The notes under the pieces are model-generated. The model was not told where the DNA came from and searched no databases. It saw only the letters and a program-made list of their open reading frames with translations. From Neoarius graeffei (taxonomy: Eukaryota; Chordata; Actinopteri; Siluriformes; Ariidae), in contig NC_083575.1 of the NCBI RefSeq assembly GCF_027579695.1, positions 34,487,382-34,551,381 of the forward strand: 64,000 nt of DNA, in the 5' to 3' direction. Positions within the stretch are counted from its first letter, which is position 1. Every line of letters begins with the position of its first letter. A program made the position numbers and the translations under genes. This document shows positions 59,900 to 64,000 of the stretch, piece after piece.

Positions 59900-60230
59900 A
59901 TCAGAAGGGTTTTTTTTTTGTTTGGTTGGTTTTTTTTTGCTGCTCATTGGAGAGCTGGAGCTGGAGATGAGGGTACAGTTTAGCAGGAAACAGTTAATAG
60001 TAGACTACAACTAATACGGCTCACACACTGGCTTTGTGGTCAGGGTGCAAGTTTGGTACCGTAGACCTAGGTTCAAGGCCAGGTGGGGTGACTGCTCTCT
60101 CCTTTCTCTACATAGACCTACATTGCAGAGGAACATATTTTAAATACACACACACCTGTATATGTTACTTCTCTTTACATGCTCGCTCACTCCCCCTCCC
60201 ATCTCTCTCTGTTACATACACACATGCGTG

Positions 60231-60262
<32 letters not shown>

Positions 60263-60465
60263 GACGCCTGTCTTTGGCCACTAGTTTTTATCCTCCGCTA
60301 ACCGAAAGGCCCAAAGGGGGATTATGTCGTGGCAATGTCCGTGCATCCTGGGAAGGCTTCTCTTCTCTTCTCTTCTCTTCTCTTCTCTTCTCTTCTCTTC
60401 TCTTCTCTTCTCTTCTCTCATCTCCTCTCATCTCATCTCATCTCATCTCATCTCATCTCATCTCA
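59900..60465. repeat. Non-coding with (CA)n and (TCTTC)n/(TCATC)n microsatellites
   Basis: CA runs are at about 60145 and 60232-60255. From 60357 a pentamer TCTTC array changes into TCATC and runs to about 60473, into the tail of the next SINE. ORFs here are low complexity. Confidence 0.9.
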
Positions 60466-61523
60466 TCTCATCATCTATAGCTGCTTTATCCTGTTCTACA
60501 GGGTCACAGGCAAGCTGGAGCCTATCCCAGCTGACTACGGGCGAAAGGCGGGGTACACCCTGGACAAGTCGCCAGGTCATCACAGGGCTGACACATAGAC
60601 ACAGACAACCATTCACATTCACACCTACGGTCAATTATGGCTACGTTTACATTAGACCGTATCTGTCTCGTTTTCTTCGTGGATGCACTGTCCGTTTACA
60701 TTAAACCGCCTGGAAATGCCTGAAAACGGGAATCCGCCAGCGTCCACGTATTCAATCCAGATCGTGTCAGCTCCGGTGCTGTGTAAACATTCAAAATACG
60801 CGGATACGTTGTGCTGAGCTCTAGCTGGCGTCTCATTGGACAACGTCACTGTGACATCCACCTTCCTGATTCGCTGGCGTTGGTCATGTGACGCGACTGC
60901 TGAAAAACGGCGCGGACTTCCGCCTTGTATCACCTTTCATTAAAGAGTATAAAAGTATGAAAATACTGCAAATACTGATGCAAATACTGCCCATTGTGTA
61001 GTTATGATTGTCTTTAGGCTTGCCATCCTTCCACTTGCAAGTAGTAAGTGATATGCGCTGGGATCACACACACAGCGGCTCAGTCCCGAATCACTGCTTG
61101 TGCACTTCACTCGCGCACTCTGTGAGCTGCGCAGGGCCGGAGTGCGCACCCTCCAGAGGGCACTCGCTGTTCAGGGCGGAGTGATTTGGAGCGCAGGATG
61201 CCTGCGGAGCCGAGCGTATCCGTGTATTGGTGTTGCTGTGTGCACGGCTAACGGTTTTAGTGTAAACGCGAATTGTTTTAAGAACATTAATCTGATGATC
61301 CGCTGATTCGACGTAATGTAAACGTAGCCTTAGAGTCACCAGTTAACCTAACCTGCATGTCTTTGGACTGTGGGGGAAACCGGAGCACCCGGAGGAAACC
61401 CACGCGGACACAGGGAGAACATGCAAACTCCGCACAGAAAGGCCCTCGCCGGCCATGGGGCTCGAACCCGGACCTTCTTGCTGTGAGGTGACAGTGCTAA
61501 CCACTACACCACCGTGCCGCCCC
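60466..61523 (-). mobile_element. V-SINE split by a Harbinger-like MITE
   Basis: The pieces 60466-60637 and 61330-61523 rejoin at CAATTTAGAGTCACC of the consensus. Confidence 0.93.
60638..61329. mobile_element. Harbinger-like MITE with GGCTACGTTTACATTA ends
   Basis: Termini GGCTACGTTTACATTAGAC and its complement at 61329 have a TTA duplication (60635-60637, 61330-61332). A 3-bp TWA target is typical of PIF/Harbinger. The minus ORF 60652-60933 shows no family features. Confidence 0.85.
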
Positions 61524-61681
61524 GGGAAGGGTACTCACTTTCTGAAATCAACTCCTCTCACAGTTTTTGGAGGAATTTCACGAAACTTGACAGGATTCTT
61601 TGTTCTATGTCGGTAATATGCATATTGCAATTTCATTCAATTCAGTCGTATTTTACCAGAGTTATGGCATGGTTGCCTGCA

Positions 61682-62040
61682 GGCGGCACGGTGGTGTAGT
61701 GGTTAGCACGGTCGCCTCACAGCAAGAAGGTTCCGGGTTCGAACCCAGCGGCCGGTGAGGGCCTTTCTGTGTGGAGTTCGCATGTTCTCCCCGTGTCTGC
61801 GTGGGTTTCCTCCGGGTGCTCCGGTTTCCCCCACAATCCAAAGACATGCAGTTAGGTTGACGTGGGGCGGCCTTGGGCCGAGGTGCCCTTGAGCAAGGTA
61901 CCGAACCCCTGACTGCTCCCCAGGCGCTCTGGTGTGGCTGCCCACTGCTCTGAGTATGTGTGTGTGTTCACTGCTTCAGATGGGTTAAATGCAGAGGATG
62001 AATTTCACTGCGCTTGAAGTGTGCATGTGACGAATAAAGG
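61682..62040 (+). mobile_element. SINE, type B, complete
   Basis: Has the head with both boxes, the V-core and the complete B 3' module (GCCTTGGGCCGAGGTGCCCT, GGTTAAATGCAGAGGATGAA), ending TGACGAATAAAGG. The LTR begins at the next base, so the retrotransposon entered at its 3' end. Confidence 0.95.
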
Positions 62041-62316
62041 TGTAGAGCTCTCTTAGGTGTGGGTGGAGCACAGAGGACGGCAGGACAACACTTCAGGTAA
62101 TAACAGGCTTTTATTGCCAGACTTTTCAGTATAACAATAGTTCTATTGGGCAAATACACACACACACACACCCTGTGTTCTTGTCCCGGGAAGAGCTCCT
62201 CCCTCTGCCTCCTTAAATAGGGCGCGGTTACTGGGAAGACACACAAACACAGGTTAATTACCGTCAGGTGTAGTGATTCTGCCACTCACCTTCCCTGGCT
62301 CCGCCCTCCTGTCACA
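62041..62316 (-). mobile_element. LTR of a Ty3/Gypsy element
   Basis: On the minus strand it begins TGTGACAGGAGGGCGGAG and ends CTAAGAGAGCTCTACA (TG...CA). It has a TATTTAAGG box and an AATAAA signal in the expected order. Only this LTR is in the window. Confidence 0.8.
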
Positions 62317-64000
62317 GACCGGCGCTTGACCACGCCCCCACTGCCACATACCCCTACCGCCTGACTCAGGCCGGGCGGCTGTCCGGCCCGCAGCCAACTC
62401 CCCCCCCCCCCCTTGACGGGAGAGGAAGTCCGCCACGACCATCTGCACCCCCAGCCTGTGGACCACCTTGAAATTGAAGGGTTGGAGTGCCAGATACCAA
62501 CGGGTGATCCGCGCGTTGGCATCTTTCATGCGGTGGAGCCACTGGAGGGGCGCGTGGTCCGAACAGAGGGTGAAAGGGCGCCCCAGCAGGTAGTAACGGA
62601 GGGCGAGGACCGCCCACTTGATCGCCAGGCATTCTTTCTCAATAGTGCTGTAGCGCCCCTCACGCACCGACAGCTTCCTGCTAATGTACAGGATGGGGCG
62701 GTCCTCCCCCTCCACCTCCTGGGACAACACCGCCCCCAGCCCTCTGTCCGACTCGTCGGTCTGCAACACAAAAGGGAGAGAAAAGTCAGGGGAGTGTAAT
62801 AGTGGCCCCCCCACACAGTGCAGCCTTTACCTCAGAGAAAGCCCGCTGGCACTGCTTCGTCCACTGGACCGGATCTGGCGCCCCCTTTTTAGTGAGGTCA
62901 GTCAGCAGGCTGGTGACGTCCGAATAATTAGGTATAAACCTACGATAGTAGCCAGCCAGCCCCAGGAACTGTCTCACCCCCTTTTTGGTCTTGGGCCTCG
63001 GGCAGGCCGCAATCGCTGCTGTCTTATTAATTTGGGGACGCACCTGCCCGTTGCCCAAGTGGAAGCCCAGATACCATACTTCCACCCGCCCAATCGCACA
63101 CTTCTTCGGGTTGACAGTGAGACCCACCCGCCTCAGCGACCTAAGGACGGCCCTCAGGTGTTGCAAGTGCCGCTGCCAGTCGTTACTATAAATGATTATA
63201 TCATCAAGATATGCGGCCGCATAGGTGGCGTGGGGCCGGAGGACCCTGTCCATCAGCCGCTGAAACGTAGCGGGCGCCCCAAACAGCCCAAAAGGAAGTG
63301 TGACAAATTGGTGTAAGCCGAACGGTGTGGAAAAGGCCGTTTTCTCCCAGGATAATGGAGTCAAGGGGATCTGCCAATATCCCTTCGTCAAATCCAGTGT
63401 CGAGCAAAAGCGAGCCGTGCCTAGTCGATCGAGCAGCTCGTCAATACGAGGCATTGGGTACGCGTCGAATTTAGACACCGCGTTGACTTTTCTATAGTCC
63501 ACACAGAACCGGACCGACCTGTCGGCCTTGGGTACCAAGACCACCGGGCTGTTCCAGTCACTGTGGGATTCCTCGACGATGCCCATTTCGAGCATGGTCT
63601 GAAGTTCTTCCCGAACCACCGTTTTTTTGTGTTCGGGTAGCCTGTAAGGGTGGCTACGCACTACCACCCCCGGGGGCGTCTCTATGTGGTGTTCTATGAG
63701 GTTAGTGCGACCGGGCAGGGGCGAGAACACATCTGAAAACTCGGCCTGCAACTGGGCGACCTCCGTGAGTTGGGTCGGGGAGAGGTGGTCTCCACAGGGG
63801 ACCGGAGAGGTACGTGATGCCAATGTCCTTTTTTGAACCTCTGGCCCCAGCTCCGCCTTCTCCAGAACTACCGACACCAACGCCATGGGGACCTCCTCGT
63901 TCCAGAGTTTAAGCAGATTGAGGTGGTAGATCTGTAGCGCCCCCCCCGTCCGTTCGCCTCACCTCATAGTCGACATCCCCGACTCGCCGTGTGACCTCAA
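62317..64000 (-). mobile_element. Ty3/Gypsy retrotransposon pol fossil, RT and RNase H, runs off the window
   Basis: Minus-strand coding shows the reverse-transcriptase core (FCVDYRKVN, YLDDIIIYS, FLGLAGYYRRFIPNY), then RNase H (LGAVLSQEVEG, LYISRKL). Protease-side sequence starts near 63886. No intact full-length frame is visible, and at least one or two breaks make it a fossil. The low divergence of its motifs suggests it is not very old. The other LTR, gag and integrase are not in view. Confidence 0.9.

Noticed and set aside
60034-60704. ORFs with SSLLFSSLLF and SSHLISSHL repeats
   Set aside because: Translations of a pentamer microsatellite.
62413-63316. Plus-strand ORFs opposite the Gypsy pol
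   Set aside because: Antisense shadows of a GC-rich retrotransposon fossil.

Overview
The window is vertebrate nuclear DNA, almost certainly from a teleost fish. It holds spliced genes with GT-AG introns, about 25 copies of a tRNA-headed V-SINE carrying the fish central domain, and many Tc1-like, hAT, ISL2EU-like, RTE, L2 and Ty3/Gypsy remnants. An ostariophysan (catfish- or carp-like) source is a guess from the SINE type only.

Three host genes can be read. (1) ppm1g (nuclear PP2C-gamma phosphatase), plus strand, complete in 10 exons from 9515 to 29799. It encodes 541 residues, with a poly(A) signal near 30652. (2) An unrecognised gene on the minus strand, rebuilt here from eight small exons between 35060 and 32454. 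All phases agree and it would give 218 residues ending in a coiled coil. It is tail-to-tail with ppm1g. (3) apmap (strictosidine-synthase-like membrane protein), plus strand. Its first four exons lie at 47218-57881 and the rest lies beyond the window.

Layout: 1-9000 is transposon-rich, with two Tc1 elements and a SINE/Tc1/THAP-element nest. 9000-30700 is ppm1g, whose introns hold ISL2EU-like elements, a three-layer nest in intron 6 and several MITEs. 30700-47000 holds many V-SINEs, the unknown gene, a DUF3504/THAP fragment, a SINE-mediated triplication, and L2 and RTE pieces. 47200-57900 is apmap, whose intron 1 is a nest of five elements. 57900-64000 is apmap intron 4 with hAT and Harbinger-like MITEs and, at the right edge, a broken Gypsy element (one LTR and pol) running out of the window.

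No bacterial-type system, CRISPR array or true tRNA/rRNA gene was found. The most informative signals are structural: a SINE with mismatched flanks that proves unequal crossing-over, an inverted 5' junction of an RTE copy that preserves the empty site of a younger Tc1, a head-to-head ISL2EU palindrome, and the uncatalogued minus-strand gene.
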